Assembly: GCF_000732635.1 (NCBI RefSeq)
Contig: NZ_JPMD01000001.1
Coordinates: 124,001-188,000 of the forward strand
Length of the DNA: 64,000 nt
Direction of reading: 5' to 3'
Source of the DNA: Clostridium sulfidigenes
GTDB taxonomy: Bacteria; Bacillota; Clostridia; Clostridiales; Clostridiaceae
In this document: in pieces, positions 43,036 to 53,133 of the stretch
How positions within the stretch are numbered: position 1 is the first letter of the stretch
Layout of the letters: each line of letters starts with the position of its first letter
The notes under the pieces: model-generated
Seen by the model: the letters and a program-made list of their open reading frames with translations, nothing else
What the model was told of the DNA's origin: nothing
The model's database searches: none
Made by a program: the position numbers and the translations under genes

Positions 43036-45879
43036 ATGGGAAAAAAACTTATTTCACTTATTTTAGGCTTATCATTAACTTGTACTGTTTCGGCACCTGC
43101 CTTTGCTGCGGAATTAAAGGTAGACAAAGAAACAAAAAAAGTACAAGCTATAGAGAAACTTGAGAAGTTAAGTGATAAGACAGTAGAACTAAAGGAAAAT
43201 GATGGACAAGTCTTTTTATCAGGAGAGCTTTCTGATAAAAAAGTTCCAAGCGAAAGTTCAGCGACTAAATTTTTACAGGAGAACAAAGACATCTTTGGAA
43301 TTGACAATGCAAAAGAGGAACTAAAGGTTGTTGAAGTAAATAAAGATGACATAGGAGATACTTTTGTAAAGTTTGCACAAGTTATTGAGGGAACAGAAGT
43401 GCATAACAGCTTAATAAATGTGCACTATGATAAAAATGGAGTTATAGTTAGTGTTAATGGTAATCTAGAAGAAAATAAAGAAATCACTACCCTTGGTAGT
43501 AAAGATATTTCTCCTGAGGAAGCTATTAAAATAGCAAAAAGTCAATTTGAATTTAAAAAATTAAAAAAGACGCCAAAGGCTGAAAAGTTAGTAATAACTG
43601 AAGATGGTGTGAACTATGAAGTTTACAAGATAAATATTTTCTTTATGGAGCCTACCATAGGAAGTTACAATGTTTTTGTTGAAGTAAATTCTGGTAAGGT
43701 AATAAAAATAGAAAATAAGATAAGATATAATACTCCAGTAACTGGAACAGGTATTGATGTTCTAGGAAAAACTAGAGAGTTAAAGTTAAGTGAATATAAA
43801 GATGAAGCTGAAGATAAAGTACAATATGGAATGTTAGATTTAACAAATGAAGCCACAGAAGCTATAGCTACCTATGATGCTAGTAACAGCACCGAGGAAC
43901 AACCCAATATACTTTTAGTTTCAAATACTACTAAGGCGTTTACAGCTGAAGAACATAAAGCTCCAGTAAGTGCCCATTATAATGCAGATAAGGTAATAGG
44001 ATTTTATAAAAAGTTATTTAATAGAAATAGCTTAGATAACAAAGGAATGGCAATAGAATCAATTACTCATCTTGGATCAAATTACAATAATGCCTTTTGG
44101 GCTGAAGATATGATGTTTTACGGAGATGGAGATGGAGAAGAATTTACATACCTAAGTGGAGATTTAGATATTGTGGGTCATGAAATGACCCATGGATTAG
44201 TAGAGTATACAGCTGGTCTTGTATATGAGTATCAATCAGGTGCATTAGATGAATCTATGGCTGATGTGTTTGGAGTTCTTATTTCAAGTTATAATAAGTA
44301 TAATGTTGCTAATGGAGGAAGTTGGAAATTTGACCCAGCTGATTGGGTTGTAGGGGATGATGTTTATACTCCTGACATTCAAGGGGATGCTTTAAGAAGT
44401 TTAGCAGACCCTACCCTGTATGGTCAACCAGCTCATATGGATAATTATTGGGACCTTCCTAATACAGAAGAAGGCGATAATGGTGGAGTTCATGATAATT
44501 CAGGGATTCCAAATAAGGCAGCATATAATATAGCTAGTAATATAGGAATGGATAAGACTGCAAGGATATATTATAGAGCTTTAACTCAATACATGCATCC
44601 AGATACTAATTTTCAGCAAGCAGCATACTGCCTTGTACAAGCAGCTGCCGATTTATATGGAAAAGGATCTAATGAGATTACAGCAATAAAGAATAGTTTT
44701 GCTTCAACTGGAGTGGCATATGAAGGACAAAAACCAGTCATTTCAGGAGTTACAGCTAAGAATGTAACAGTAGGAAATGCATTCAATACAAAGGATGGAG
44801 TTACAGCTGCTGATCTTGAAGATGGTAGTTTAACTACTAAAATAGCTGTTAATGGAACCATAAATACAAATAAAGTAGGTAAATACACTTTAACATATAC
44901 AGTAACAGATAGCGATGGAAACAAGGTAAGTATACCTAGAGTTATTAATGTTATTGCTAGAAATGTACAAGTATCTTCATTAATAGGTGTAAATAGATAC
45001 GATACAGCAGTTAGCTTAAGTAAGAGTCAATTTACAACTGCAAGTACTGTAATGATAGCAAATGGTGGGGCTTTAGCAGATGGATTAGCTGCTACACCAC
45101 TAGCGACCTTTAAAAAAGCACCTTTACTTTTAACAGGAGCAAGTAGCCTTCCAGAAGGAACTAAAGGTGAAATAAAGAGATTAGGCGCTAAAAATGCTAT
45201 TATTGTAGGTGGAACTAGTGTAGTGAATGAGAGTGTAGAAAATGAATTAAAAGCACTAGGTGTAACTAATGTAGAAAGAATTGGTGGAACAGATAGATAT
45301 GACACATCTTTAGCCATCGCTAAATATATAGATAATAACTGCTATGATGTAAATAAAGTAGTTATAAGTAATGGATTTGGTCAAGCAGATGCCCTATCAA
45401 TAGCTTCCGTAGCAGGTAGAGATAAGATGGCAATAATTTTAGTACAAAAGGATACAGTTCCTACTAATATTTATAGTTGGTTACAAGAAGAGACACTAGA
45501 AAATGCTTATATAATAGGTGGAACCACCGTTGTAGCTGACAGTGTTTTAAACAAAGTTAATGGAATCACTTCAGAAAACATAACAAAAAATAGACTAGGT
45601 GGTAAAGATAGATATGCAACTAATGCCATGGTTATAGATAAATTCTTTGGAAGTGTTGTAAATAAAACTTATATAGCAAAAGGACTACAACTAATAGATG
45701 CTCTAGCAGCAGGTCCAGTTGCAGCCCTTAATGGATCACCAGTAGTTTTATCAGGAGTTGACTTAACAACAGAGCAAAAAAATGTGTTAGATAAGAGGTT
45801 TGGAAATATCATCATAAGAACTGGTGGAGGAATTGCAGATAAAGCAGTAAATTCTTTAAAGAGTTGTATTCAACAGTAA
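43036..45879 (+). CDS. secreted M4 (thermolysin-like) metalloprotease with three CWB2 cell-wall repeats
   Basis: An extracellular zinc protease held on the wall. GGGGG upstream selects ATG 43036 (947 aa), which gives a clean signal peptide (MGKKLISLILGLSLTC...AFA). A propeptide (FTP/PepSY) covers about residues 30-215. The zinc site is His382-Glu-x-x-His386 (VGHEMTHGLVEYT) with Glu406 in GALDESMADVFG; GGVHDNSGIPNKAAY holds the catalytic His. A DUF5011-type domain (about 565-640) precedes three CWB2 repeats, each with an RYDT/RYAT motif and an IIVGGT-type strand. In C. difficile such repeats bind an anionic wall polymer. The teichoic-type cluster next door could make its ligand, which is inference. 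Confidence 0.94.
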   Translation: MGKKLISLILGLSLTCTVSAPAFAAELKVDKETKKVQAIEKLEKLSDKTVELKENDGQVFLSGELSDKKVPSESSATKFLQENKDIFGIDNAKEELKVVEVNKDDIGDTFVKFAQVIEGTEVHNSLINVHYDKNGVIVSVNGNLEENKEITTLGSKDISPEEAIKIAKSQFEFKKLKKTPKAEKLVITEDGVNYEVYKINIFFMEPTIGSYNVFVEVNSGKVIKIENKIRYNTPVTGTGIDVLGKTRELKLSEYKDEAEDKVQYGMLDLTNEATEAIATYDASNSTEEQPNILLVSNTTKAFTAEEHKAPVSAHYNADKVIGFYKKLFNRNSLDNKGMAIESITHLGSNYNNAFWAEDMMFYGDGDGEEFTYLSGDLDIVGHEMTHGLVEYTAGLVYEYQSGALDESMADVFGVLISSYNKYNVANGGSWKFDPADWVVGDDVYTPDIQGDALRSLADPTLYGQPAHMDNYWDLPNTEEGDNGGVHDNSGIPNKAAYNIASNIGMDKTARIYYRALTQYMHPDTNFQQAAYCLVQAAADLYGKGSNEITAIKNSFASTGVAYEGQKPVISGVTAKNVTVGNAFNTKDGVTAADLEDGSLTTKIAVNGTINTNKVGKYTLTYTVTDSDGNKVSIPRVINVIARNVQVSSLIGVNRYDTAVSLSKSQFTTASTVMIANGGALADGLAATPLATFKKAPLLLTGASSLPEGTKGEIKRLGAKNAIIVGGTSVVNESVENELKALGVTNVERIGGTDRYDTSLAIAKYIDNNCYDVNKVVISNGFGQADALSIASVAGRDKMAIILVQKDTVPTNIYSWLQEETLENAYIIGGTTVVADSVLNKVNGITSENITKNRLGGKDRYATNAMVIDKFFGSVVNKTYIAKGLQLIDALAAGPVAALNGSPVVLSGVDLTTEQKNVLDKRFGNIIIRTGGGIADKAVNSLKSCIQQ

Positions 45880-45931
45880 TTAAGTAATAGAGTCCAAGTA
45901 TGGAGTATGCTACCATATCCTAGACTCGAAT

Positions 45932-45968
45932 ATAAAGCTGGTGCGGTATTTCGCACCAGCTTTATATT
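45932..45968 (+). terminator. terminator after the M4 protease gene
   Basis: A perfect 14-bp inverted repeat (45932-45945 with 45952-45965) with loop GTATTT; the right arm ends in CTTTATATT. Confidence 0.85.
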
Positions 45969-46053
45969 ATGTGCAAATCATTGGTATTTATACTGAGCCG
46001 TGAGGCAAAAGAAACCAGAGGTTCATATTTAAAAATCTTATGAAATTTGATTT

Positions 46054-48078
46054 TTAAACTTTAAATTTCATAATAATTGTTTGTAAATTTTGTGCTAAAT
46101 TTGATAGGTTTTCACTAGAGCTTGCAATTTCTTCTATAGAGGCAACTTGTTCTTCCATGGATGCTGTTGCTTCTTCAGTTGCAGCTGCACTTTCTTCAGC
46201 AAGGGCTGAAAGCTTTTCTAAAATATCTAGTATTTCATATTTTGTTTTTTCCATCTTTTCTCCTGAAACATTTAACTGTTTAACTACTTTTCCAGATTCT
46301 TTCATTGCTTCAGCAATTAACATATACTTATCTCTAGTATTAATTACACTACTAGCTTGTTCTTTAGATATATTAGATAGTCTTTCCATTGTATTTACAG
46401 CATTTTTAGCATTTCTTTGCAATTCATTAACCATTCCATCAATCTCTTTTGTAGAAGTGGAAGATTGTTCGGCTAATTTTCTGATTTCCTCTGCTACCAC
46501 TGTAAATCCTCTACCTGCATCCCCGGCTCTTGCTGCTTCTATTGCTGCGTTTAATGCTAATAAATTAGTCTGCTCTGCTATAGAGGCAATAACATTACTT
46601 GCTTGTCCAATTTTATTAGAACTATCATTGGTTTTTAATATAACTTCATATATCTCTTTTGTTGCATCATTGCTTTCTTCTGTTATTTTTGATAGGGTAT
46701 CAATGTCATTTAAACCCTCATTAACCACTTCTGTTACCTTCATTGAAGCAGTATTTAAATTTCTAACATTTTTTTGATCTTTTTCAATGATTTCTCCCAA
46801 TATAGTAGCTTTTGAAGAACCTTCTTCCGTAATTAGTGATTGTTCAGAGGCCTCCATTGCTATTTCTTCTACTGTTTTTGATACTTCGTCTACAGCTATG
46901 GCTGATTGTTGTGAAGTAGCCGTCAACTCCTCTGAAGCAGCAGTAACTTGTTCAGAAGAATCACTGACTTTGTCAATAATATCCCTAAGATTATTAATTA
47001 TCCCTTGTAGAGCTTTGGCTAAGGCTCCAATTTCATCATTTTTTTTGAGATAGTCTTCAGAAATATCTTCTGTAATATCTAAATTAGCTATTTTTTCTGA
47101 ATGTTTTATTGTTTTTATAATAGGTTTAGTAATGGACCTACCAATTAAATATGTAATAGCAATACTAATAAATAAAATTATAGAAGTAACTATTATAATT
47201 GTTCTTTGTAGCCTAGGAATTGCAGATAAAACTTCACTCTTGTTGGCAATAGTAATAAATATCCAATCAGTACCTTCAATAGGAGCAAATCCAGCATATA
47301 AATCATTACCGTCAAGGGAATAGGTGCTAACTCCTTTCTTATCTTTCAATGCTTTCTGAAGTAGCGTAGACATTGAGGTTAGACTTTTATCCTTTTTCAT
47401 TTCTTCAGACGGATTAAACTGATTTAATACTTTTTCCCTGTCTGGATGAGCAATTATTGTTCCATTACTATTAATAATATAGCTATATCCTTCATCACCA
47501 TATCCAATATCATCTATAATTTCACTTAAAGCATTTCCGTCTCTACGCCCTATTAAAGCACCTACAACTTTACCATCTCTCTCAATAGGGGCTGCATACA
47601 TTAAAACAATTTCATTGGTCACACGACTAATTAATAAGTCAGATACATTAACTTCGCCATTTAAAGCCTTTTTTACATATTCTCTATCACCTAATTGGTT
47701 AGTTGATCCATTTGAATAACGGGCAGTACCATTAGGCTCAACCACAGCAATATCAAGAAAATTTAGTCCTTCTACTTGCCTTTGTAGTATAGGTTGTTGT
47801 AATGTCCAATCCATGCTCTTAATTTTGTCTAATAGAGCTATTGTTTTTAAGCACTGTTCTTGAGTCTCACTTCTGCTCTCTGTTACTCGTGCTCCTTCAG
47901 CTGCTAGTGAAACTAGAGATTTTTCTGCTTCTTTTGTAAGAGCAATATTAATATTTTGTGTAGAAATCATTTCTAATGAAATTGATGATAATAAAATTAG
48001 CACAGAGAAGTAGATAACTAATTTTGTTTTAATACTTTTTATTTTAAACTTCCACTTAAAGTTTTTTAGACTTTTCAT
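46054..48078 (-). CDS. methyl-accepting chemotaxis protein with dCache sensor
   Basis: A membrane chemoreceptor signalling to CheA. GGAGG lies seven bases before ATG 48078 (674 aa); ATG 48084 is only one base from that site and is rejected. Membrane helices are at about residues 17-38 and 285-310, enclosing a dCache-type periplasmic domain ([31 protein letters not shown]). HAMP follows at about 310-365. The signalling domain has the conserved hairpin tip [19 protein letters not shown] and [16 protein letters not shown]. The C-terminus has no CheR-binding pentapeptide. The ligand is unknown; such dCache domains often bind amino acids. Confidence 0.95.
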   Translation of the reverse strand: MKSLKNFKWKFKIKSIKTKLVIYFSVLILLSSISLEMISTQNINIALTKEAEKSLVSLAAEGARVTESRSETQEQCLKTIALLDKIKSMDWTLQQPILQRQVEGLNFLDIAVVEPNGTARYSNGSTNQLGDREYVKKALNGEVNVSDLLISRVTNEIVLMYAAPIERDGKVVGALIGRRDGNALSEIIDDIGYGDEGYSYIINSNGTIIAHPDREKVLNQFNPSEEMKKDKSLTSMSTLLQKALKDKKGVSTYSLDGNDLYAGFAPIEGTDWIFITIANKSEVLSAIPRLQRTIIIVTSIILFISIAITYLIGRSITKPIIKTIKHSEKIANLDITEDISEDYLKKNDEIGALAKALQGIINNLRDIIDKVSDSSEQVTAASEELTATSQQSAIAVDEVSKTVEEIAMEASEQSLITEEGSSKATILGEIIEKDQKNVRNLNTASMKVTEVVNEGLNDIDTLSKITEESNDATKEIYEVILKTNDSSNKIGQASNVIASIAEQTNLLALNAAIEAARAGDAGRGFTVVAEEIRKLAEQSSTSTKEIDGMVNELQRNAKNAVNTMERLSNISKEQASSVINTRDKYMLIAEAMKESGKVVKQLNVSGEKMEKTKYEILDILEKLSALAEESAAATEEATASMEEQVASIEEIASSSENLSNLAQNLQTIIMKFKV

Positions 48079-48391
48079 TCTCATACCTCCATTTAATTAA
48101 TATATAGATTTTGGTTTTAATAACTACTACTTAAGGGTAGATATTTATAATATGTTATATGTGACATAGTGTAAATAGGTTACTTTAATAATAAATATTA
48201 CAAAATATGTAGTTAATGTTCCAATTCATATTATAACAAATTATCCTATAAAACAACACAATTAAAATATTTTATACAAATAATACTATTTTTTTAACTT
48301 CAATAATCAAAAAAATTAAGTTTAGGTTATTAACTGATGAATCATAAGCCTATAGAAATTGAAGGTAGGAGTTCTAAATTTCAATATTACT
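48079..48391. other. AT-rich divergent intergenic region
   Basis: The region upstream of the chemoreceptor and SGNH genes contains no gene and no clear repeat. Several TATAAT-like words occur on both strands, but only the promoter at 48392-48419 has a good spacing. Confidence 0.4.
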
Positions 48392-48419
48392 TTGAAAATA
48401 TACAAATATAGGATATAAT
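48392..48419 (+). promoter_or_regulatory. promoter of the SGNH-like gene
   Basis: TTGAAA (48392-48397), a 16-base spacer and TATAAT (48414-48419). A start near 48426 puts the ribosome site AGGGAGGGGA (48428-48437) at the very 5' end of the transcript, so the coding region should begin close to 48445. Confidence 0.7.
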
Positions 48420-48444
48420 ATACTGGTAGGGAGGGGAATATATA

Positions 48445-49257
48445 ATAAAAGATGGTGTTAAAACCATATTATGTATAGTGTTATCCGTTGCGTTAATTGC
48501 TACTTTGGCTTTAGGTATAAATAGATCTAAGAAGGAAAAAGAAAAGATTTTAGAAAGTAAAAAGCTATATGAAAACTCAATAAATCAAACATCTAAACCG
48601 AAAGAAGAGAAAAAAGAAGGTAATGTAGAGGGTGAAACCCAAGGAAGTGAAGAAAAGTTTATTTTGGAAGGAAAAACTCTACTTTCTCTTGGAGATGGAG
48701 TTTCAAAAGGAAGTACTTATCAAGAAAAGGTAAAAACTCTTTTGAATTTAAAAAGTGTAACAAATAACTCTAATAATGGCTTAGTTATGAATAGTATGCT
48801 TAACTTAATTAATGAAAAAGCCCTTAAGGATACAGATATTATAATTATTATGGTAGGTACTAATGACTATACTAACGGAAGAGCTCTAGGAACTAAAGAT
48901 GATGGGGGAGAAGTTGAATCCTTTTACGGAGATGTGCAAGCGGTTATAAATGCAGCACAACAGGCTAAGCCTGAGGCAAAACTTGTATTTTTAACTCCAT
49001 TAAAGCATGGATATATTGAAGGACAGCCAAGCTATCCTGATAAAAATAATATTGATCTTGGTTTAGAAGATTACTGCATGGCGATTAAAGAAGTATGTGA
49101 TAAGAATTCTATACCAGTAATAGACTTGTTTAATGAAAGTGGCATAGAAGCAGAAAACATAGCTGATTATACTGTAGATAATATGAACCTAAATGAAGCT
49201 GGAAACGAAAAAGTAGCCAAGAGTATCAGCCAAGCTCTACAAGAGATATTTAAGTAG
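48445..49257 (+). CDS. membrane-anchored SGNH-fold pseudo-hydrolase with apparent AUA start
   Basis: The protein has the SGNH/GDSL-hydrolase fold but altered catalytic residues. Block I reads LSLGDGVSKG where GDS is expected, and the C-terminal block reads DNMNLNEAGN where DxxH is expected, so both the Ser and His are missing. Block III VGTNDYT is kept. The first ATG/GTG-type codon is GTG 48478, but it would cut a membrane helix in half. The frame is open to 48442, and an ATA codon at 48445 lies seven bases after AGGGAGGGGA and gives KDGVKTILCIVLSVALIATL, a full N-terminal anchor. Hence 48445 is chosen (270 aa). A Lys/Glu linker follows the helix. It may bind a glycan rather than cut esters. 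Confidence 0.65.
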   Translation: MKDGVKTILCIVLSVALIATLALGINRSKKEKEKILESKKLYENSINQTSKPKEEKKEGNVEGETQGSEEKFILEGKTLLSLGDGVSKGSTYQEKVKTLLNLKSVTNNSNNGLVMNSMLNLINEKALKDTDIIIIMVGTNDYTNGRALGTKDDGGEVESFYGDVQAVINAAQQAKPEAKLVFLTPLKHGYIEGQPSYPDKNNIDLGLEDYCMAIKEVCDKNSIPVIDLFNESGIEAENIADYTVDNMNLNEAGNEKVAKSISQALQEIFK

Positions 49258-49333
49258 TATATGATAAAGTGGATACGCCTTGTATATATGCAACGTAGAT
49301 ACGCTTATTATTTATGTAGTTTTGTAATATAAA

Positions 49334-49575
49334 TGAAAATTCTTATTTATGACAAGTTAATCATTTGTAACCAAAATTTAATGAAAAAATTCTAAAGCTC
49401 CTGCTTAGTAAAATTGATTACCTTCACTATTCGCCTTCATGGCTCAGTGTTCAGCTCTTGCCTTCCGTGGAAAGAATTACAGCAATTTTACTACTTGGAG
49501 CTAAGAATTTTTAACATTAAATTTTAAAAGGTTTCTGAATTCATTAACTTTTGTCATTTCTAAGAATTTCCAATA
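49334..49575. repeat. 240-bp imperfect palindrome, MITE-like
   Basis: Arms of about 83 nt (49334-49416 and 49483-49575) are imperfect inverted repeats. Matching blocks from outside in are AAATTCTTA, ATGACAA, GTTAAT, AACC, AAAATTTAATG, AAAATTCT, AGCTCC and TAGTAAAATTG. The central 66 bases (49417-49482) have no frame. It lies between two convergent genes, so it could also end both transcripts. No transposase is present. No target duplication is obvious. Confidence 0.65.
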
Positions 49576-49610
49576 GGAATTATTTAAATTGCTTATTATT
49601 TATAGAGTAT

Positions 49611-50189
49611 TTATATACATAAAGAATTAAGTGAGGACCTTAGCTTGTTAATAGCTACGGTTCTTCTTTTTGCTGCAGTTGAATAATTAAGATTTCTGGA
49701 TTTTGAATAATCTTTTAGGTTGCCTTCACAATTTATGTAGATGAAGGTTATAAGATCTCTTAAGTTTTCTTGGAGGTTGTCCACTTCTTTTTTTATAAGT
49801 TTATACACTTCTTTTTCTATAAAACTATCTTCAGTTGATGCATCAGCTATTAAAGTATCTTCTATTCTAAGGTTAGTTTCAATTGGAGCCTCGATGGTTT
49901 GTACTTCATTATCTTTTGCTCTTTGCCTTATTAGGTAATTAAAATTATTTTTTATTGCATAGGATATATAAGCTGTAAAATTGCCTTTTTCCGGTGTGTA
50001 TTTTTCAAGGCAACGCATTAAGGTTATGTTTCCCATTTGAATTAAGTCTTCCATTTCATAGCCGCGGACATGAACCTTTGAAGCTTGTTTAATTATTAGG
50101 TATTTGTATTCATTAATCAATTCTTCCATTGCATTTTGGTCTTTATTTTTTGCTTTTAATATAAGATTCTTTAAATTGGAATAATCCAT
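49611..50189 (-). CDS. sigma-70 family RNA polymerase sigma factor
   Basis: The 192-aa protein has a clear region 2 (NEYKYLIIKQASKVHVRGYEMEDLIQMGNITLMRCLEKYTPEKGNFTAYISYAIKNNFNYLIR cut here at its core) with the DLIQ/G...L core-binding helix, and a weaker region 4 near the C-terminus (GNLKDYSKSRNLNYSTAAKRRTVAINKL-type helix-turn-helix). The size fits small alternative sigma factors of clostridia. No anti-sigma gene is adjacent. AGGAGG precedes the ATG on the minus strand. An 8-bp dyad lies about 82 bp upstream of its start codon and may control it. The targets are unknown. Confidence 0.85.
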   Translation of the reverse strand: MDYSNLKNLILKAKNKDQNAMEELINEYKYLIIKQASKVHVRGYEMEDLIQMGNITLMRCLEKYTPEKGNFTAYISYAIKNNFNYLIRQRAKDNEVQTIEAPIETNLRIEDTLIADASTEDSFIEKEVYKLIKKEVDNLQENLRDLITFIYINCEGNLKDYSKSRNLNYSTAAKRRTVAINKLRSSLNSLCI

Positions 50190-50607
50190 AGATATAACCT
50201 CCTAAAATACTTTAATAATATATATGCATTTTTTTGAAAAAGTGGAAACATAACTGATAAAGAAATTTTAACACAAACGTTAGTTTGTGTAAATATATAA
50301 TTTGAAATATTTGGATATAATATCTGGATTAAAATTTTAATTCTATATTTATATGTTCTCTTATAATATATAGTGAAAGAGGAACAATATATATAAGGGA
50401 AATATATACAAGGTATTGATACACTGTATTAGTTGATAATTAAAACAGAATAATATATATTATCACGAGATAAGAGATTTAAATGGTTTAAATATATTCT
50501 TTCTGTATTATAAAAATTTTTAAAATAATGCAGAATATCTTGCAATAGATAATAATTGTTTGTTAATATGTAAGTATGGAAGATAATATGAATGTGGAGG
50601 TAATGAA
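50190..50607. promoter_or_regulatory. divergent control region with an 8-4-8 palindrome
   Basis: ACACAAAC (50271-50278) and GTTTGTGT (50283-50290) form a perfect dyad with a four-base centre, the size of TetR-family operators. It lies between the sigma factor and the flavodiiron gene. TTGCAA (50540-50545) and TTAATA (50563-50568), 17 bases apart, may be the promoter of the flavodiiron gene. No gene is present. Confidence 0.5.
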
Positions 50608-51783
50608 ATGGAACCTTTAAAATTAACTAATTCAGTTCATTGGGTTGGGGTTAATAATCCTGAACTTAGAGTATTTGACATAATAATGGAAACACAAATG
50701 GGAACTACATATAATTCCTATTTAATCGAAGATGAAAAAATCACTATTATTGACACAGTTAAGGATGGTTACTTTGAACAATATTTAAAAAATATTAAAT
50801 CTATTATAGGAGATAAAAAAATAGATTATATTGTAGTTCAGCATACAGAACTTGATCATAGTGGTTCATTAAAGGAGCTATTAAAGGAATATCCGGAAGC
50901 TCAGGTTGTTGGATCAAAGGCTGCCGTAAGATATCTTAAAGGAATTATAAACACGGAATTTAATTCTATCGATGCTTCAGGAGAGCTATCTATAGGAAAG
51001 AAGACTTTAAGATTCGTAAATGCACCAAATCTCCACTGGCCTGATAGTATATTTACTTATTTACCAGATGAAAAGATATTATTTACATGTGATTTTATGG
51101 GATGTCACTATTCACCAAGTGGGTGCATTACTGATAGTTGTTCTGGAAACTATGAAACTGAAATGAAATACTATTTTGATGTTATCATGGGACCTTTCAA
51201 AAAATTTATTAATACGGCTCTTGATAAGATTGAAAATATAGAAACTGAAATTATTGCTCCTAGCCATGGTCCAATTCATATTGATGATAGAGAGTATTAT
51301 AAAAATTTATATAAAACTTGGGCTAAGGAAGCTGTTATTGAAGAAAAAAACATCCAAATATTCTATGTTTCGGCCTATGGAAATACAGAAAAGGTTGCAA
51401 ATCATTTAAAGGATGCCATTGAAAAAAGAGGAATTAAGGCTGGAGTTCATGAAATTACAACTACACCTTTAGAGGAACTTGTATCTCTTGTAGAAAAGTC
51501 AAGTGGTATATTAGTAGGTTCTCCTACTATAAATCAAGATGCAGTGGAGCCAGCTTGGAATTTACTTGCTCATGTTAGTGCTATTGTAAATAGAGGTAAA
51601 ATTGCTGGAGCTTTTGGATCTTATGGTTGGAGTGGAGAAAGTGTGCCTATGCTTTCAGAGAGATTAAAGAGCCTTAAATTTAATGTAATTGATCCAGGGT
51701 TTAAATTTAACTTTGTACCAAGTGAAGAAGAACTTAAATTAGCAGATGAATTTGCTGATAACTTCCTTGGATTGTTAAAGTAG
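50608..51783 (+). CDS. fprA: A-type flavodiiron protein (oxygen/NO reductase)
   Basis: Reduces O2 to water, or NO to N2O, to protect anaerobes. The metallo-beta-lactamase-like domain supplies the diiron ligands: [10 protein letters not shown] (HxExD), then FSPNLHWPD-type [20 protein letters not shown] and APSHGPIH. The flavodoxin domain from about residue 250 has [14 protein letters not shown] (FMN phosphate loop), [14 protein letters not shown] and [12 protein letters not shown]. The 391-aa length equals the class A proteins with no extra rubredoxin domain, so an external rubredoxin is needed. GGAGG lies seven bases before ATG 50608. Confidence 0.95.
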   Translation: MEPLKLTNSVHWVGVNNPELRVFDIIMETQMGTTYNSYLIEDEKITIIDTVKDGYFEQYLKNIKSIIGDKKIDYIVVQHTELDHSGSLKELLKEYPEAQVVGSKAAVRYLKGIINTEFNSIDASGELSIGKKTLRFVNAPNLHWPDSIFTYLPDEKILFTCDFMGCHYSPSGCITDSCSGNYETEMKYYFDVIMGPFKKFINTALDKIENIETEIIAPSHGPIHIDDREYYKNLYKTWAKEAVIEEKNIQIFYVSAYGNTEKVANHLKDAIEKRGIKAGVHEITTTPLEELVSLVEKSSGILVGSPTINQDAVEPAWNLLAHVSAIVNRGKIAGAFGSYGWSGESVPMLSERLKSLKFNVIDPGFKFNFVPSEEELKLADEFADNFLGLLK

Positions 51784-51815
51784 TACACAGTATGTAATGA
51801 AAGTATTAATTGTAT

Positions 51816-51863
51816 AATAAGAACAAGTGATGTAATTTTTCAGTTATATCACTTGTTCTTATT
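51816..51863. terminator. terminator after fprA
   Basis: A perfect 16-bp inverted repeat (51816-51831 with 51848-51863) with a 16-base loop; the right arm ends in TTCTTATT. Confidence 0.8.
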
Positions 51864-51975
51864 AACGTCTACTATTCCATATTTAGATAGTAAGAAGATA
51901 AATGAATATGTTATAATAGTAAAGTGTTATGATAATGAAATAAGAAACTGGGATTATGCTAAGGAGTGAAAGAGT

Positions 51976-53119
51976 ATGAATGTATTACATATATGTTCCT
52001 TCTATCCGTCAAGTAATTTATATATAAACTTATTTAACGAGTTATATAAAAAAGGTGTTAAAAATAGTGTGTATATTCCTTGTAAACCTAAAGTTATTAC
52101 AGAATCCAATAATTGTATTAAAGATAGTTCAAAACTTATATATGCACCTATATGTAAAAATGGCGACAGTATATGTGAAAAAATGGTAAATATATTTCAT
52201 CAATATACTTTTTGCAATTATAATACTGTTGTATATAAAAATTTTAAGAAGCTAAAAGAAGTAGAAAAATGTGATATTATTCATGCGCATTCTCTTTTTA
52301 ATGATGGATATCTTGCTTACAAATTGCATAAGGAAACAGGAAAAGAGTATATAGTGGCTGTTAGGAATACGGATGTAAATGGATATTTTAAAATAGCTAA
52401 ACATCTTAGGAAGCTTGGTATAGAAATTATGAAGTCATCAAAAAAAATAATTTTTATATCTTATAGCTATAAAGAGCTGGTTTTAAATAATTATGTTAGC
52501 AAAAAAGATTTGAAGGAGATACAGGAGAAGTCATTGGTTATTCCTAATGGAATAGATGAATTTTGGCTTAATAATGGTCTCATAAAACCTAAGAATATAA
52601 ATAAAGATAAAATTAGGCTCATTCAAGTGGGAAAAGTAGATAAAAATAAAAATGTTAATACAACAATTAAGATATGTGAAGAATTAAGAAACCAAGGAAT
52701 TAACACAAAGCTATTTGTAGTTGGCGATGGTAAATTATTAAATAAACTAAAACTGCAATCTAAGAATAAAAATTATATTGAATTTAAAGGAAAAGCAAAT
52801 AAGGAAGAATTAAAGAAGCTATATGATGAAAGTGATATTTTTATAATGCCATCCCAATTTGAGACCTTTGGCTTAGTATATGTGGAAGCTATGACTAGAG
52901 GGTTACCAATAATTTATACAAGAGGTCAAGGAATAGATCAATACTTTGAAGATGGTGTGGTAGGCTTTCCAATTGCATATAATGATTACAATGAAGGCGT
53001 GAAATCAGTAAAAAAAAATCATGTTGAACTATGAATCAATTAGTACTAATGGTTTAACAAACAGTAAGAGTTTTTCTTGGAAGCTTATAGCGAATCAATA
53101 TATTGATATCTACCAATAA
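51976..53119 (+). CDS. GT4 glycosyltransferase with a poly-A frameshift near the C-terminus
   Basis: A GT-B retaining transferase. Motifs are NVLHICSFYPSSN at the start, IIHAHSLFNDGYLAYKLH, AVRNTDVNGYF, VIPNGIDEFW, LIQVGKVDKNKNV, and the donor loop MPSQFETFGLVYVEAMTRGLPIIYT. As read, it stops at 53034 (352 aa). A run of nine A (53010-53018) precedes the stop; with eight A the frame would continue VKKIMLNYESISTNGL... to TAA 53117-53119, adding about 28 residues that match a normal GT4 C-terminus (SWKLIANQYIDIYQ). This is either a sequencing error, a slippage site giving two forms, or a fresh mutation. A second GT4 gene follows 14 bases on. Confidence 0.8.
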
Positions 53120-53133
53120 ATGGGGGTGAGTAA

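Noticed and set aside
44613..45317. Minus-strand frames of 96-103 codons inside the M4 protease gene
   Set aside because: They lie within a strongly supported gene and have biased shadow composition with no ribosome sites.
46157..46777. 206-codon plus-strand frame opposite the chemoreceptor gene
   Set aside because: It is the shadow of the Ser/Ala/Thr-rich signalling domain, with no ribosome site and low-complexity composition.
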